Assembly: GCA_021442155.1 (NCBI GenBank)
Contig: CM038225.1
Coordinates: forward strand, 82,286,925 to 82,350,924
DNA length: 64,000 nucleotides
Direction of reading: 5' to 3'
Source: Cymbidium sinense
Taxonomy: Eukaryota; Streptophyta; Magnoliopsida; Asparagales; Orchidaceae
The notes beneath the pieces were generated by a model, which did not search any database, was not told the origin of the DNA, and saw only the letters and a list, made by a program, of their open reading frames with translations. The position numbers were made by a program, and so were the translations under genes. Positions 1 through 11,450 of the stretch are shown here, piece by piece; position 1 is the first letter of the stretch; each line of letters begins with the position of its first letter.

Positions 1-162
1 TATAACCATGCATTTTCTAGCACAGTATAAATATAAATGGAGGTGATCTCCTTGAGTTTGTATTAAAAACAAAAAGTGATTAATAAAAATAGTAACTTAT
101 TTCTTCTAATTCAACTTTTGTCCTTAGTCTTTTTTTTATTTTAAAAAATTTTCATTCCAACA
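1..162 (+). repeat. 5' LTR of the copia element, 3' part only
   Basis: This is the last 162 bases of an LTR, ending in CAACA. It matches 4290-4445 of the 3' LTR: both contain 'ccttgagtttgtatta', a 'taataaaa' signal and the run leading to 'ttccaaca'. The upstream part lies outside the window. Confidence 0.85.
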
Positions 163-163
163 A

Positions 164-183
164 AGTAGCATCAAGGCATCAGG
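164..183 (+). other. Degenerate primer-binding site (initiator Met tRNA type)
   Basis: One base after the 5' LTR, 'agtagcatcaaggcatcagg' resembles the plant copia primer-binding region (TGGTATCAGAGC type) that pairs with the 3' end of initiator methionine tRNA. It is mutated, so the call rests on position plus partial match. Confidence 0.55.
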
Positions 184-199
184 TCTTTTGCAAGAGAGA

Positions 200-1110
200 T
201 GATGAATGTTTCATGGAGTCCTTATAAGCTTCAACGTTCAAGATAAGCAACTATAATAATTAGAACATCAAGATGAAGCTAGTCCTTGGTGCACATGTCA
301 TTTGGGAGGTTCTGGAGAAAGGCAATGAAGAGTCAAGTGATGAGTCAGCTCTATCCTTAACACAATGGGATAGTCTAAAAGACATAAGAAAGAGAGGTAA
401 GAAGGCTCTCTTTATCATTTATTAACCCTTGGATGATGATAGTTTGAAAAGCTTTCAAGTGCTACTTCATCCAAGAAAATATAGGAGAAGCTCCAAATTT
501 CATATAAGAGAGAATAGAATGTTAAAATGATATAACTTCAAACCTTAATAATTTGATTTAATGTCCTGCATAAGAAAGAAGGTGAGTTGATATCTAAATA
601 TTTTTCAAGAGCTATTATCATTTCTAAACAACAAAATTGGTGAAAAGTTAGAAGATGTAGTGATAATTGAAAAGATTATTTGATCATTTGGTTCAAGATT
701 TGACAGTATCACCGCTATCGTTAAAGAGACTAAGATCTACAAGACATGACAATAGAGTAATTTTTAAGTTCTTTACAAGCTCATGAAGGAAAAAAAAAGA
801 TGAATAAAGATATTACCAATCAACTCTTTATGAATCTTTAATTAATTAAGGATGATGAAAGCTTCGACAAAAAAGAGCCTATATGAAAGAGTTTATGGAC
901 AAGTATGAGGTCATGCTAGTACCAACAAGAATAACAATTGTGAAAGAGGAGAAAGCTCAACAAGGTGACATAGGAGAGGATGCTCAAACTCAAAGTATGA
1001 TAAATATCGAGTTAATTATAATAATTGTAGTAAGTTTGGGCATTTTGTTAAAGAATGTAGAGCACCAAAGAATGAAGTACATGAAAGAGTAAACTATATG
1101 GAAAAAATAA
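200..1110 (+). pseudogene. gag: copia gag remnant (UBN2-type gag with zinc knuckle)
   Basis: In pieces, the translation gives the start of copia gag: 'NIKMK' near 270 followed by 'LGAHVIWEVLEKGNEE'. A mid-domain part at about 680-800 resembles the stretch in which related gags carry '...ETK...MTIEQLLGSLQAHE'. The nucleocapsid zinc knuckle near 1020-1065 reads 'NNCSKFGHFVKECR', with the first cysteine replaced. Gag normally packages the RNA into particles. Stops and frameshifts separate these pieces, and the open stretch at 883-1092 is only partly in the gag frame. Confidence 0.8.
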
Positions 1111-1164
1111 TATAAGAAAATAACTCTCTATTATTAGTATATAAATATCAATGAAAGAGGTGAA

Positions 1165-1455
1165 AATGGAACGTAGTACTTTGATATTAGTGCAAGAAAC
1201 TATATCTGTGAAAACAGAAGTATGCTCATAGAGTCGGGTAGTAGTAGTGACTTTGAGATGATTCAAAGATTTAAGAAAGGCAAAGGTGACATCCTCATTC
1301 ATTTAAATAATGTGAAACATTTATTTAAGTCTAAAGTTTATTTTGTATCAAATATGAAGATAATATTTTTGAGTCAAAGACAACTCTTAGATAATGGATA
1401 TGATATTCATTTAAAAGAAAATACACTCTTCTTAACAAATAAAATTTGGTAACTT
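1165..1455 (+). pseudogene. copia protease / GAG-pre-integrase remnant
   Basis: The frame starting near 1171 reads 'YFDISARNYICENRSMLIE', which corresponds to the copia segment around the aspartic protease site (WYLDTGAS...). The catalytic D-T/S-G is now D-I-S, so activity is lost. The continuous part at 1222-1452 carries 'GKGDILIHLNNVKHLFKS', 'VYFVSNMK' and 'QRQLLDNGYDIHLKE', typical of the segment just downstream of the protease in plant copia polyproteins. The first part of the domain is out of frame with gag. Confidence 0.85.
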
Positions 1456-1639
1456 AATTATTATAGTGTCAATATCATGAAATAGAATGTTATTACTCAA
1501 GATTCAAAATAACATTGTTAAATGACTCAAAGTGTGTACTAAATATGCTTCTTAGCTATGACATCTTTGAATTAGACATCTCAATTTTGAAAGATTAGAG
1601 TAGTTTTCAAAGAAAGAGATGGTGAGAATTGCTTTACAT

Positions 1640-2400
1640 CAAATACCTAGATCAATTATATGAAGCATGATTACGAAAAGCATTTTAATAAAAGCTTTCC
1701 AAAAGAGTCAAGTTCAAGGACCAAAAAGTGTTTGAGTCTATACACATAAATGTTTGTGGTCCAATAAATACAAGCTCACTCGATGAGAGTAAATATTTCA
1801 TTACTTTCACTAATGACTTTTTATGAAGACTTCATTGTATTTCTTGAAGCAAAAAAAAAAAAAATAAAATTAAAGACATTTGGAGTATTAAAGAATTTTT
1901 TTTTAAAATGTAGAGAAAGAGAGTGGACTCAAGATTAAAGCCTTGCAATCGAATTAGGAGGATAATTCAATTATAATGTATATTAAAGATTCTATGAAAC
2001 CAATAGAATATGCCAACCTTTAACATTTTTAAGATTCCCTCAACAAAATGAAGTTGTTGAAAGGAAGAATGGGATAACTCTTGATATGGTGAGAAGAATG
2101 CTAAAAATAAAAGATTGTCAAAAGAATTTTGGGTAGAAGCAATTGTATGTGTAATTTACTTGGCAAACTAGTCACTAATAAAAATGTGTGGGAATGACAC
2201 CACAAGATCCTTATAGCAGAAGAAAGCTTGGCATCTTTAATGTAAGAGTTTTTTGAAAGTATACCACAAGTACACATGCCCAAATATATAAGAAGTAAGA
2301 TGATAAGAGTGAGTAGTGTATTTCTCCTCCCCATCCTTGAAGTAGAACATGTGGTGAGATCAAGAATAGAACCAAGTAAGATAGGAGCCTACTACCTCAC
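1640..2400 (+). pseudogene. copia integrase remnant
   Basis: Readable pieces include 'KVFESIHINVCGPINTSS' and 'DESKYFITFTND' (about 1728-1813), matching the start of the integrase core where the first catalytic Asp (HTDVCGP) is now Asn. Near 2040-2130, 'FPQQNEVVERKNGITLDM' followed by 'VRRMLKIKD' holds the Glu region of the DDE triad. Integrase would insert the cDNA copy. Stops and short deletions interrupt the domain, and poly-A runs near 1852-1870 contribute frameshifts. Confidence 0.85.
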
Positions 2401-2499
2401 TAATAGCACCAACTACAAACACTCATCTTCAACCTCAAAGATTTTTTAAAGTAAAAGAGTATCACAGTTCATGACCTTCCAAGATATTTATGAGGTTAT

Positions 2500-3310
2500 T
2501 AAAAATTAAGATAATCTTACTCTTTTTTGTCTATTCCCTGATTGTGAGCCTATAGATTTTAAAAAATTATGCAAAGTAAGAAGTGCAAAGATGTTATGGA
2601 TGAAGACTTCAAGGAAATTAAAAGAATGATGCATGAAAGCTAGCTTCACTTTCTAAAAGATAGAAGGCAATTGGTGTAAAGTGAGTGTACAAAGAAAAGT
2701 AAAATGCAAATAAAAAAGTTGAAAGATATAAGGCAAGACAAGTAACAAAAGATTATATTCAAAGAGCTGACATTGACTATCATAAGGTATTTGGTCATTT
2801 TGCTTGATTAGAAATTATTAGACTAATCATTTCTTTTATAATTCAAAAATTAGTTGAGAATACATCAAATGAATTTAAAATCTACATTTTAAAATGGATT
2901 CTTCAAAGAAAAAGTGTATATTCAACAGCCTCCTGGTTAAGATATTAATGGAAAAGAAGACAAGTTCTTAAAGCTAAAGAAGGCTCTCTATGTGTTGAAG
3001 TAAGTGCTAAGAGAAGAATATAGCCGAATAGATAAATACTTATAAGTGAAAGTTTTATCAAATTTCCTTACAAACATGCCCATTACATTAATAATAAGGA
3101 TGGAGATGTCTTAATTGTTTGTTTATATGTTGAGAACCTAATCTTCACAGGAAGCCATCCAAGCATGTTTAAGAAGTTTAGAAAGCAATAATTAAGGAAT
3201 TTGAGATGACTAAATTAGGCTTATGGCAATTTACCTAAGCATTGAAGTCAACAAAATATAAGATGAAATCTTCATCTGCAAGAAGTTATGCATGAGAGAT
3301 CTTTGAAAAG
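2500..3310 (+). pseudogene. copia reverse transcriptase remnant
   Basis: The segment 'QQPPG' (near 2928) followed by 'GKEDKFLKLKKALYVLK' marks the conserved 'VYVxQPPGF...LKKALYGLKQ' block. Near 3110-3160, 'LIVCLYVENLIFTG' sits at the active site where functional enzymes have YVDD, so both catalytic aspartates are gone. The domain is broken by several stops and there is no usable start. Confidence 0.85.
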
Positions 3311-3316
3311 TTTAAG

Positions 3317-4030
3317 ATGGACAATAGTAAATCGATAAACACTCCTATAAAATTTGGAACCAAGCTATCAAAATATAATGAAAGAGAAAAGATTGATCCA
3401 ACACTTTTCAATAGTTTGGTTGGAAATTTATGCTGCTTAACATGTATACAACATGATATTCTCTATATTGTTGGACTTATTAGTCGTTATATGAAGACTC
3501 CAACTATCACTCACTTGATGATCGCCAAGAGAATCCCACACTATACTTATGTATAAGTAACTTTGGTTTACACTATTCATCATTTAATAATATCAAACTA
3601 GTAGGATATTGCAATGATGATTAGACCAGAAACATGAATGATAAAAAGTGTACTACAAGCTTTATGTTCTTCATGGGAGATAAAACTTTCATATGGATAT
3701 CAAAAAAAATAATCAATAGACACCCTTTCTCTTGTGAAGTAAAGTACATGGCTGCTATCTCATGCGTTTGTTATGCAATCTGGCTTCAAAACTTGTTGAC
3801 AAAGTTAGGTTCACCATAAGAAGAAGCAATAGCAATTTATATTGAAATATCACTATTTAAGAATCATCCTTCATAATAAAAATAAGTATTGATTTGCACT
3901 ATCACTACATAAAAAATAAATAAATAAACCATTACAAAGAAAGACGTATAAGTGAGTATATGAAATCTCAAGATCAAATTGCAGATATTTTCACCAAGGC
4001 ATTCAAGATTTCATCCCAATATGAAGTTTG
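3317..4030 (+). pseudogene. copia RNase H and pol C-terminus remnant
   Basis: The open stretch at 3317-3556 carries 'NTPIKFGTKLSKYN', 'FNSLVGNLCCLT' and 'DILYIVGLISRYM', corresponding to the plant copia segment before RNase H. The stretch at 3634-3819 carries 'FIWISKK', 'SCEVKYMAAISC' and 'AIWLQNLLTKLG', the RNase H core (SSAEAEYxA type). The tail near 3985-4000 reads 'IADIFTKAFK', the usual C-terminal motif. A short insertion and stops separate the two parts. Confidence 0.88.
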
Positions 4031-4049
4031 CTTGGGCTAACAAAATCAA

Positions 4050-4062
4050 ATGTAAAAGGGGT
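4050..4062 (+). other. Polypurine tract remnant of the copia element
   Basis: 'tgtaaaaggggt' lies directly before the 3' LTR start at 4063, the position of the plus-strand primer. The purine run is short (AAAAGGGG). Confidence 0.55.
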
Positions 4063-4445
4063 TGTTTAAAAATAAACTTGATTTAGGCCCTTTAAATTTT
4101 GGGCTATAAGAGAAAAATCCATATTCTAGATTAATCTTTTCTAAAGTGATTTTTAAGGATAGTTTAGAATTGTAGTCTAGAGTGGCCTATTAGAAGAGTC
4201 TAGAATAGGTATTACTAGTCATTTATAAAAGAAGGTAGAGGAGAATTGTAGAGAGCTATTTGTATCCATTGGATCAAAATGTGTTATCATAATTCTATGC
4301 AATAGCTACTATTATAAATAGAGGTGAAGTCCTTGAGTTTGTATTAAGCTAGAAAAGTGAGTAATAAAATTAATAGCCCCTTTCTTCTAATTCATCTTTC
4401 TCTCTCTAGTCTTTTCCTAGTTTTAAAAGTTTTCTCATTCCAACA
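4063..4445 (+). repeat. 3' LTR of the copia element
   Basis: 383 bases from TGTTTAAA to CAACA. The last 156 bases match the 5' LTR fragment at 1-162. It contains a TATA-like 'attataaatagagg' near 4311-4324 and a 'taataaaa' polyadenylation-like signal near 4361. The left boundary is inferred from the adjacent polypurine tract because the 5' LTR start is not in the window. Confidence 0.8.
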
Positions 4446-4687
4446 TCCTCTAGGAGGATATATTATTCTCTATTTCATACTCAATCACAAATAAAAATAA
4501 AAATAAAAAATTAGTATTTTTCTCAAATTATTATTAGACTAATTGTTAAAGCTGTATAAGACATCAATAAGAATAATTTGTTATATATATTTTTTCTTTT
4601 AGACTAGCAAAAAAAGTGCATTTTATGCTGATAGCAGTTAATATTTTACAAAAATAATTCATTATTATAATGAATTGGTAATCATTT

Positions 4688-4799
4688 ATTAAGCGCTATT
4701 TGAGATCTTTAATGACGAGTAGCTTTTTAACAATTATTATTGGTCATATATTCCCAGTTTTATATCATTTGATTTCTTAAGCGCTATTTGAGATCTTTT
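4688..4799. repeat. 22-bp direct repeat pair
   Basis: 'ttaagcgctatttgagatct' occurs at about 4689 and again at about 4777, each preceded by an 'atcattt' stretch, with a period of about 89 bp. Possibly a small local duplication. Confidence 0.75.
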
Positions 4800-4930
4800 C
4801 ATTTTTTTTATTTATATTTTATTTTATTTATATTTTATTTTAAAATAATATATATTAAATGGCAATACTTATTTTATAAAAACACTCAAAAAAAACTTTA
4901 AAAATTATATTGAGTAATTTAAAACTAATA

Positions 4931-4932
<2 letters not shown>

Positions 4933-5016
<84 letters not shown>
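4933..5016. repeat. (AT)42 microsatellite
   Basis: An uninterrupted AT dinucleotide run of 84 bases. Self-complementary, so length is prone to change and to assembly error. Confidence 0.98.
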
Positions 5017-5019
<3 letters not shown>

Positions 5020-5455
5020 AAAGTAGGAAAATTTCATGCATGCACCACAATTCTTATGCATTTACATATCTAATACCTAAATTTTGATATTTACAAATAT
5101 AACATTTTTTGTACATAAAAATATGTATTTCGCTATACAAAGTTGATGATGATGATATTTTTGATGTAATATTATAAATTTATATGTTATTTATATAAAT
5201 ATTAAAGTTTGAGTGTTAGATAGATAAATATATAAAAATTGTGTGATATGTATGTAAATGCTCCTTAAAAATATTCTAAAAAACATGTTTTAATAATAAC
5301 ATAAAAATAAAAATATAAAACAAATCTTTATTAGATATCAAATTTTAAAATAATTTTTATCTTTTAATAAATATATCATATTTTCAATCTACCATATTTC
5401 ATATTTGTTTTGCACTATAGTAAATACCTCATACATTCAGAAGCTCGACTGATTT

Positions 5456-5458
<3 letters not shown>

Positions 5459-5517
<59 letters not shown>

Positions 5518-5518
5518 T
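5459..5518. repeat. Compound (TC)n-(TA)n microsatellite
   Basis: About 39 bases of TC repeats run directly into about 21 bases of TA repeats. The short open frame crossing it (5410-5634) is mostly a Ser-Leu and Tyr-Ile read-through of the repeat and not a credible gene. Confidence 0.97.
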
Positions 5519-6389
5519 TCGTGCGCATGAGTTTTCAACCAGTCCTAACTACACTATCATCGGCCAAGGTACGTATCCCCAAAGGAATCTCACAGATAAT
5601 TATTCTCTTAACAGAAGATAACAAAACAGTTTAAAGAACAGTATTAATTAAACACTCAGTATTCAAACAACTTGTTATATTAACTTATCAGCAACCTGAT
5701 ATCACCACAGATTCCCCTCATAATTGAGCATGAGATACCCTGAAAGCAAAAGTTATGGAATCCTGATTCCTTGTACGCTCATAACTCATTATAAAACAAG
5801 ATTAAAAATAAAAAAAGAACTAAATTTTCTCTGGCTTATACTGAATAAAAAGAGGTTGCGAGGGCCCGCTCGTTCTTTATAAGCCCAATTGAATCACCAT
5901 TTTCTATCATATTCTTCTTTGTTTATTATCAAATTAAGATAGTTATGAGGCTTTATCTTCGATCGCGTGTTTCTTTGGGATTCCAATTAGTCAATTTTGA
6001 CAACTAGTTAATTTTATGATATATATTTATTCAATTATTGTTGTTTAAGTTATCATCATTAAGTTAATATTCTAAGTCTTGGTTAATTAAGCTAAGATGG
6101 GTAAGTCTCGAGAGTATGCAAGCAAGGATGACTAATTTTTATTTATAATTTTAAGTTCCATTTGACGTTTATTGGATATCGACTTCATAAGGGTTCGGTC
6201 AGTGCATGGTTTACTATATTGTCGTGGAAAAGTAAGATTAGTGTACAGTTGATGAAAGTAAACTCCCATCCTAAGCTGCTGTCAAGAAAGTAGTGAAGTG
6301 TAAGAAAAGAAAACAAAGAATTAGGAATGCAAATTATTATTCTACGGTTTTATAAAAAAAAGAAAAAACTCATACAGAGACAAAAAAAA

Positions 6390-6696
6390 GAAGAAATTTT
6401 TAAAATAAATATGATTTAAAATATAATTAGTAATTTAAGTATCTTAAAAATAAAATTTAAATATAAGTATAATTAGTTTAAGACGACTCTATACTTACAT
6501 GAATTAGTTAAGCGGGCTTATATTATCTTATGTCTGATTTAGATCTGAAATAATTTAAAATAATAATTATATATAAATTAGTGAGGCGACTTATGTAGTA
6601 AGATGCAATAAACGATTATATATATTTAAATTTTATTTTTAAGATACTTAAATTATTAATTATGTTTTAAATTATATTTATTTTAAAAATTTCTTC
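6390..6696. repeat. Foldback (MITE-like) element with 76-bp arms
   Basis: Arms 6390-6465 and 6621-6696 are inverted copies differing at only a few bases, around a 155-bp loop. Each arm begins, read inward, with 'gaagaaatttttaaaataaa'. The structure suits a non-autonomous inverted-repeat transposon or a long hairpin. I saw no clear target-site duplication. Confidence 0.85.
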
Positions 6697-9516
6697 ACAA
6701 AAAAATCATAAAGTCTAGCTTACTTGAAATGATTTTATTAATGTGAGTTATAGAGATGAAGGACCTCCTCATAGTAAAGAAAGAATGCATCATATAACTA
6801 ATGAATATAAGTGTTGAAGAAGTATCATATGAGTCCTGAGGTTAAAGTTATCATCGAGTAATGATAGATTGTTGGCTTGATTAGAGACTGACTAATCGAT
6901 AATTAAGACAAGCATTAGTTTGTACGCTCATTGATAATTGTTGAATGATAATTGTTAGAAAATATTTACATTTCTGTATATAAAATTCAACTTCAGCCAA
7001 AAAAAATTCTCACATATATTTATCTATGAAATGGATTATAACAAAAAAACACAAAATTATCTATTGATGATATTTATTTTGGTGAAAGATATTCAATTTT
7101 GTTTTTATCTGAGTCATGAACCTTAAAGGAATTTTTTATGAGGATTACCGAATGATCACTATAATTCATCATCTCTCTAAATGTTCAATTGCACCAACTC
7201 AAATTTTATGTCCACAAGCTTAAGGGTCATCATTTTTATCAATACATTATGTTTACACTGGCATCATTATTTGGCTTACATTTATGCATTAAAGGACCTA
7301 TTATTATTCTATCTAGATCATCCTTTATTAAAGATTCCATAGAAATATATGAATACTCATATTTTCTTTAATATATCTTGATCATTTTAAGAGGTATTAT
7401 AAATAAAAAATGATATTAAAAAAGATTCTTATGTTCTATAAACATTATCACTTGTTTAGGCATGAAAATTCCTTACATATATTGACAAACAACCATCTAA
7501 AAAGTAATTTCATTAAAGTAGATACACCCTCCTTAGTGAAGTCAAATAACATCTTTCAAGTGGTCCTTATAAACATTACTACTTATATATCTTTTCATAC
7601 CTTGTTCTTCACTATCACTCAGTAAATCTTTTCATTTCAGGACTTAACTTACATGATGCAAAACACAACATGTGCAGCTATATTTTTGTTTTAAAAAGTA
7701 AATTTGCTTACGAAAAACTAAAATAATTTATTGGGATCACATAAAATGTGTCGGTCTATAATGATTCTTTAAATGGTGGATCGAAATATTGTAGAAGCTA
7801 CCTCCTTAGATTACATACATAATGTTTCAACATAGTAGAAAAAGGTACATAACACTTTCAATACATTTGCATTTAAAGAAAGAATAGAGTAAAAAGATCT
7901 CAAAAATGCAAAATAACTAAATTTAGAAATCAAATATTATTATCACCTATTATAAACTCAAAAGAAAGTAGTATAGAAACCATAAACAAATAATACAAAG
8001 TATTCATGAAAACTTGAAAAGTTAAAAAGATATTTATGGAGTGTTTACCAAATCTTTTTGGTGTTTTTTAAATATTAATGAATTGATAATATTATCTCAC
8101 TGCTTTTGCATTACCACCCTCTTCTTAAAGTCAGGACAAATTTCTATGTTGTAAAAATTTTATTTAAAACTCAAAACTATTTTATGTTTAATTTAAAACT
8201 CATATGAATATAAAACTATTTAAGAAACAAAAAAAAATCATATATATAAGCATGTCTTTCATGAAAGATGGTCACCCAATATATAGAATGCCAAAGAAGA
8301 ATGAAAGAAGTAAACAAGATGTGGGACTAAATATCTCACATGAAATAAGTATAATATGAAGGAAATTTATAAAGAAATGTCATATATTCATCCTGTCCAA
8401 AGATTATTATTTTTCGCCATCTTATATATGGATCTTGGTTGACATGCAAAATATAAAGTTACAAAGTTTTATCTATGATTTCCAACATATCCAAGATCAC
8501 TCAAAGGAAATTATTGAGCAAAAAGATAGCCATTATATCAAAAATACACAAATGAGTCTTAACTCAAATTTCTAAACCAAGATTATCCGAACATGTTTGG
8601 GTCTACATCCTAAAGAAAAACTATGCAATGTATGTTGTGAAGTCTCTGAATTTTGGTGATCTACATGCATGGAGCTACTAAATAAAATGCTTATAAAGTT
8701 TTGAACAACATCTAGAATTAGAATAGTATAAAGTTTAATAGATTTCAGTTGTTCCAAATATGTTTTAAGCAAGCTTGACTATGAATATGAATCAAGCTAG
8801 TCCAACAAAAATCTCTAAATGTAGTTGTGTCAGCACCATAATAGTTCTTCTATATTTAGATGATCATAAAGATATTAATAAGCACTATACCTATCCAACT
8901 CTCATCTATAACTTATAAATTGGTTATTGCTTAAATTCTAATAAAATTAATACTGTGAGGATAGTTTCTCTTTACAATTTATTCTTTCATTCCCTTCTTA
9001 CTCCAATAAGATCTTTTATAAACTAATCACAAATCTCTTGTCTTTACCATGAAATCCTCAAGCACTTGATAACTTAAGAACTCAAGAACGACATAGTTTT
9101 ACCTTAGACAATATTAAATCTAAAACTGATATCCCATGGATTCTACAACTTATGTTGGGCATCCTTCATCAAATTTGTGGAGTAGAGGCAAAAGAGAAAG
9201 TTAGGATAAAGCCCCACATTTCATTAAAATACATGATGACTACTTAAGCAATAATAAGTTCTTTTTAATGTGAAACTAACTTTTATTATTATTTTTTTTT
9301 ACTATTTTGAGCGAGGGTCTTTTTTTCACATTATTTCATCATCTTCTTTTTTTAAGTTTGTTTAGTTATTTTCTTATAAAATTATGATTTTTCTTGTATT
9401 TTTTTAGTGAATATATATAAATATATATATATAATAAAACTTGATTTTTCTTTTAATGCTTATAATTCACCTATTTGTACATATATGAATGTCATATTTT
9501 TATTTAAAAAATTATG

Positions 9517-10402
9517 ACTAAAATTTCATTGGCTAATTTTTTATATTAAGCCTAATTAAAATTTTAATTAATTAAATAAGCACAAAAAATACAAATTTTA
9601 AAAATAGGCATAGTCGCTCGTTCAACGGGTGGCTTGTACTAACGTGACATCCACGTCAGCGCCAGTCACCCGTTCAACGGGTGACTAGGTCTGAACTAAT
9701 TTTTTTTAAAAAAAAAATTTGGCGCAGTCTCAATGTTTTGCCTATATCGGACTCATCTGGTGTCAGAATCGAATGAGCTTGGTTTCATTGGAAACACAAC
9801 AAATTTTCTCAAGACTTTTATGTTGACAAAAATCCACTATTCCAGCCCGATAAGCTGCAGTTTCTACAAACGCTCCCAAAAACTGCGGTGTGGAGTTAAA
9901 AATTTTGGCATAGCCACAGATATTTGCTCGTATCGGACTCATCCGGTGTCGGAATTGAGCAAACTTAGTATCGTTGGAAACGTAACAAAATTTCCCACGA
10001 CTTTTATGCTGACAAAATTTAACGATTCTAGGCCGATAAGCTGCAGTTTATGCCAAAATTTTTAACTCTGCACTGTAGTTTTTGGATTTACAAAAACTGC
10101 GGCTTAGCAGGCTGGAATCACAGATTTTTGTCAAATTGAAAGTCGTAAGGAATTTCGTTAAATTTCCAACGATACCAAGCTCACTTGATTTTTACACCGG
10201 ATGAGTCTGATATGGGCAAAATACTAAGACTGTGCCAATTTTTTTTTAAATTTGCTTCTAGTCGTCGTTGAGCAGGCATACGGCGACATGGATACTCGTA
10301 ACGCAAGTTGCCGTTCAGCCATTATCTAATATTTTTATACTTATTTAACTAATTAAATTTTAATTATGCTTAATATAAAAATTTAGCCAATTTCATTTTA
10401 GT
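9517..10402. mobile_element. 886-bp non-autonomous element with ~70-bp terminal inverted repeats
   Basis: The ends are inverted copies beginning ACTAAAAT and continuing through '...ggctaa...ttatattaag...' (left 9517-9592, right about 10330-10402). The interior is richer in GC and has three related ~150-bp units: two direct (about 9722-9885 and 9905-10064) and one inverted (about 10090-10238). Units share 'atcggactcat' and 'gataagctgcagttt'-like blocks. It encodes no transposase: the 110-residue open frame at 9733-10065 is a read-through of the two direct units. The family is unknown; a Mutator-like or foldback element is possible. No target-site duplication was recognised. Confidence 0.75.
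9665..9685. repeat. Perfect 21-bp palindrome inside the 886-bp element
   Basis: Arms GTCACCCGTT and AACGGGTGAC around a central C. A partial copy of the same motif ('cgttcaacgggtggc') lies 52 bp upstream at about 9618-9632. Confidence 0.95.
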
Positions 10403-11450
10403 TGAAGATACCCTCATTTGTAACACTGTAGAAGAATGATACTTTTTTCGACAAACAAACCTATTGGAAAAAATAATTAAAATCTATCAATAAAAAAGAA
10501 TGTTGATGGATTACCAACCGATTTAGGTCCATAAAAAATACTCACGTCAAATACCATTTTTAGCGTTCTTTTTTTAGAAATTATTTTAATGGATTTCCAA
10601 TAGAAAAAAAATCTATAAATGTTGAAAAAAATATGATGAGACCTTTTTAACAAAAGTAGTTGTTGTAGCATAAATTCTACCTAGAATTTTTTATTGGTAA
10701 TTTTTGAGATATTTTTTTGGTAGGATAGTCCATTGAAAAACGATTGAAAATGATTTTTTTTTTTGTCACCATTTTATCGCTTGATAGAAAGTATTGTATT
10801 TACTGATGAAAAATCCACCAAAAACTTATAGCAAAATTTTTTAAATAATAGGTGCATTTTACTTTCAATCATTTATAGTATTTATCACATTTATTTATAT
10901 TGATCACAATATGTTGCATTAAGCAAAACATCACATTATAATCAATCCATAGAAACATGGAGATAAAAACCTTATTGCTTCATAGTACTTACATAAAATT
11001 AAACTAATTGTAAAATATAACAGAATATAGTTATTACAAAATAATATAAAATGGTCTATCGTACAATTCTAAAATTAAAAATAATAATAAACACTTATTT
11101 AAACTTAGTCAAACATTTTCATCCATTCCTTCATCCTCTTCATCTTTCGGATCTACTATATAATTTTCCTTGCTTTTACTCTATTGTTTACATAATGCTG
11201 CTATCTTTGCCTACATTACCATCATATGAGCATTCATGTCTTTAACAAATGTAGTATTAATCTTCTCACTACCTCAATTGTATTTTTACTTGACTTGAGA
11301 TGCTTAAAAGAATTGGACATCATAAGCTATACTCTAGAAGCCTAGCCCATAAATCCTCTCTTCTTCTTGCCTTCTAGTGCTTGAAGTCATAAATTAAAAT
11401 CATCTCACAGTGAAGATAGCTCCCCTCCAGATGATTGAATTTAAATTTTA
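10403..11450. other. AT-rich spacer with possible CACTA-like remnant
   Basis: No gene recognised. Between about 10480 and 10820, variants of 'gatggattaccaac', 'aatggatttccaat' and 'ggtaggatagtccattg' occur in both orientations, and 'agtagttgttgtagca' lies at 10655-10670. This resembles subterminal repeats and the TGTAGTG-like end of CACTA transposons, but the terminal bases do not match exactly and no partner end was seen. Confidence 0.35.

Larger units (their letters stand above)
1..4445 (+). mobile_element. Decayed Ty1/copia LTR retrotransposon, left edge outside window
   Basis: A partial 5' LTR ends at 162 and a matching 3' LTR lies at 4063-4445. Between them, remnants occur in the copia order gag, protease, integrase, reverse transcriptase, RNase H. 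The internal region is about 3.9 kb, shorter than a typical copia interior, and every domain carries stops and frameshifts, so the element is dead. The two LTR ends share the stretch from a TATA-like 'ataaat' through 'ccttgagtttgtatta' to the terminal 'ttccaaca', with many substitutions, which indicates an old insertion. The flanking target-site duplication cannot be tested because the left end is missing. Confidence 0.9.
4446..9516. other. AT-rich spacer without recognisable genes
   Basis: No open reading frame over about 75 codons and no recognised protein motif on either strand. It holds the microsatellites, the short duplication and the hairpin listed separately. Around 5850-6110 composition is more mixed, with a leader-like stretch and an ATG followed at once by a donor-like GGTAAGT (6097), but no gene structure can be followed from it. 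A sequence near 9120-9250 recurs near 42300-42400. Confidence 0.6.

Noticed and set aside
6090..6110. ATG directly followed by a donor-like GGTAAGT
   Set aside because: Only a handful of codons open and no second exon could be traced.
7189..7625. Two adjacent short forward open frames in the AT-rich spacer
   Set aside because: No recognised motif, AT-driven composition, and no splice or promoter context.
9733..10065. 110-codon open frame in the foldback element
   Set aside because: It spans two direct repeat units and its protein repeats accordingly; no transposase motif.
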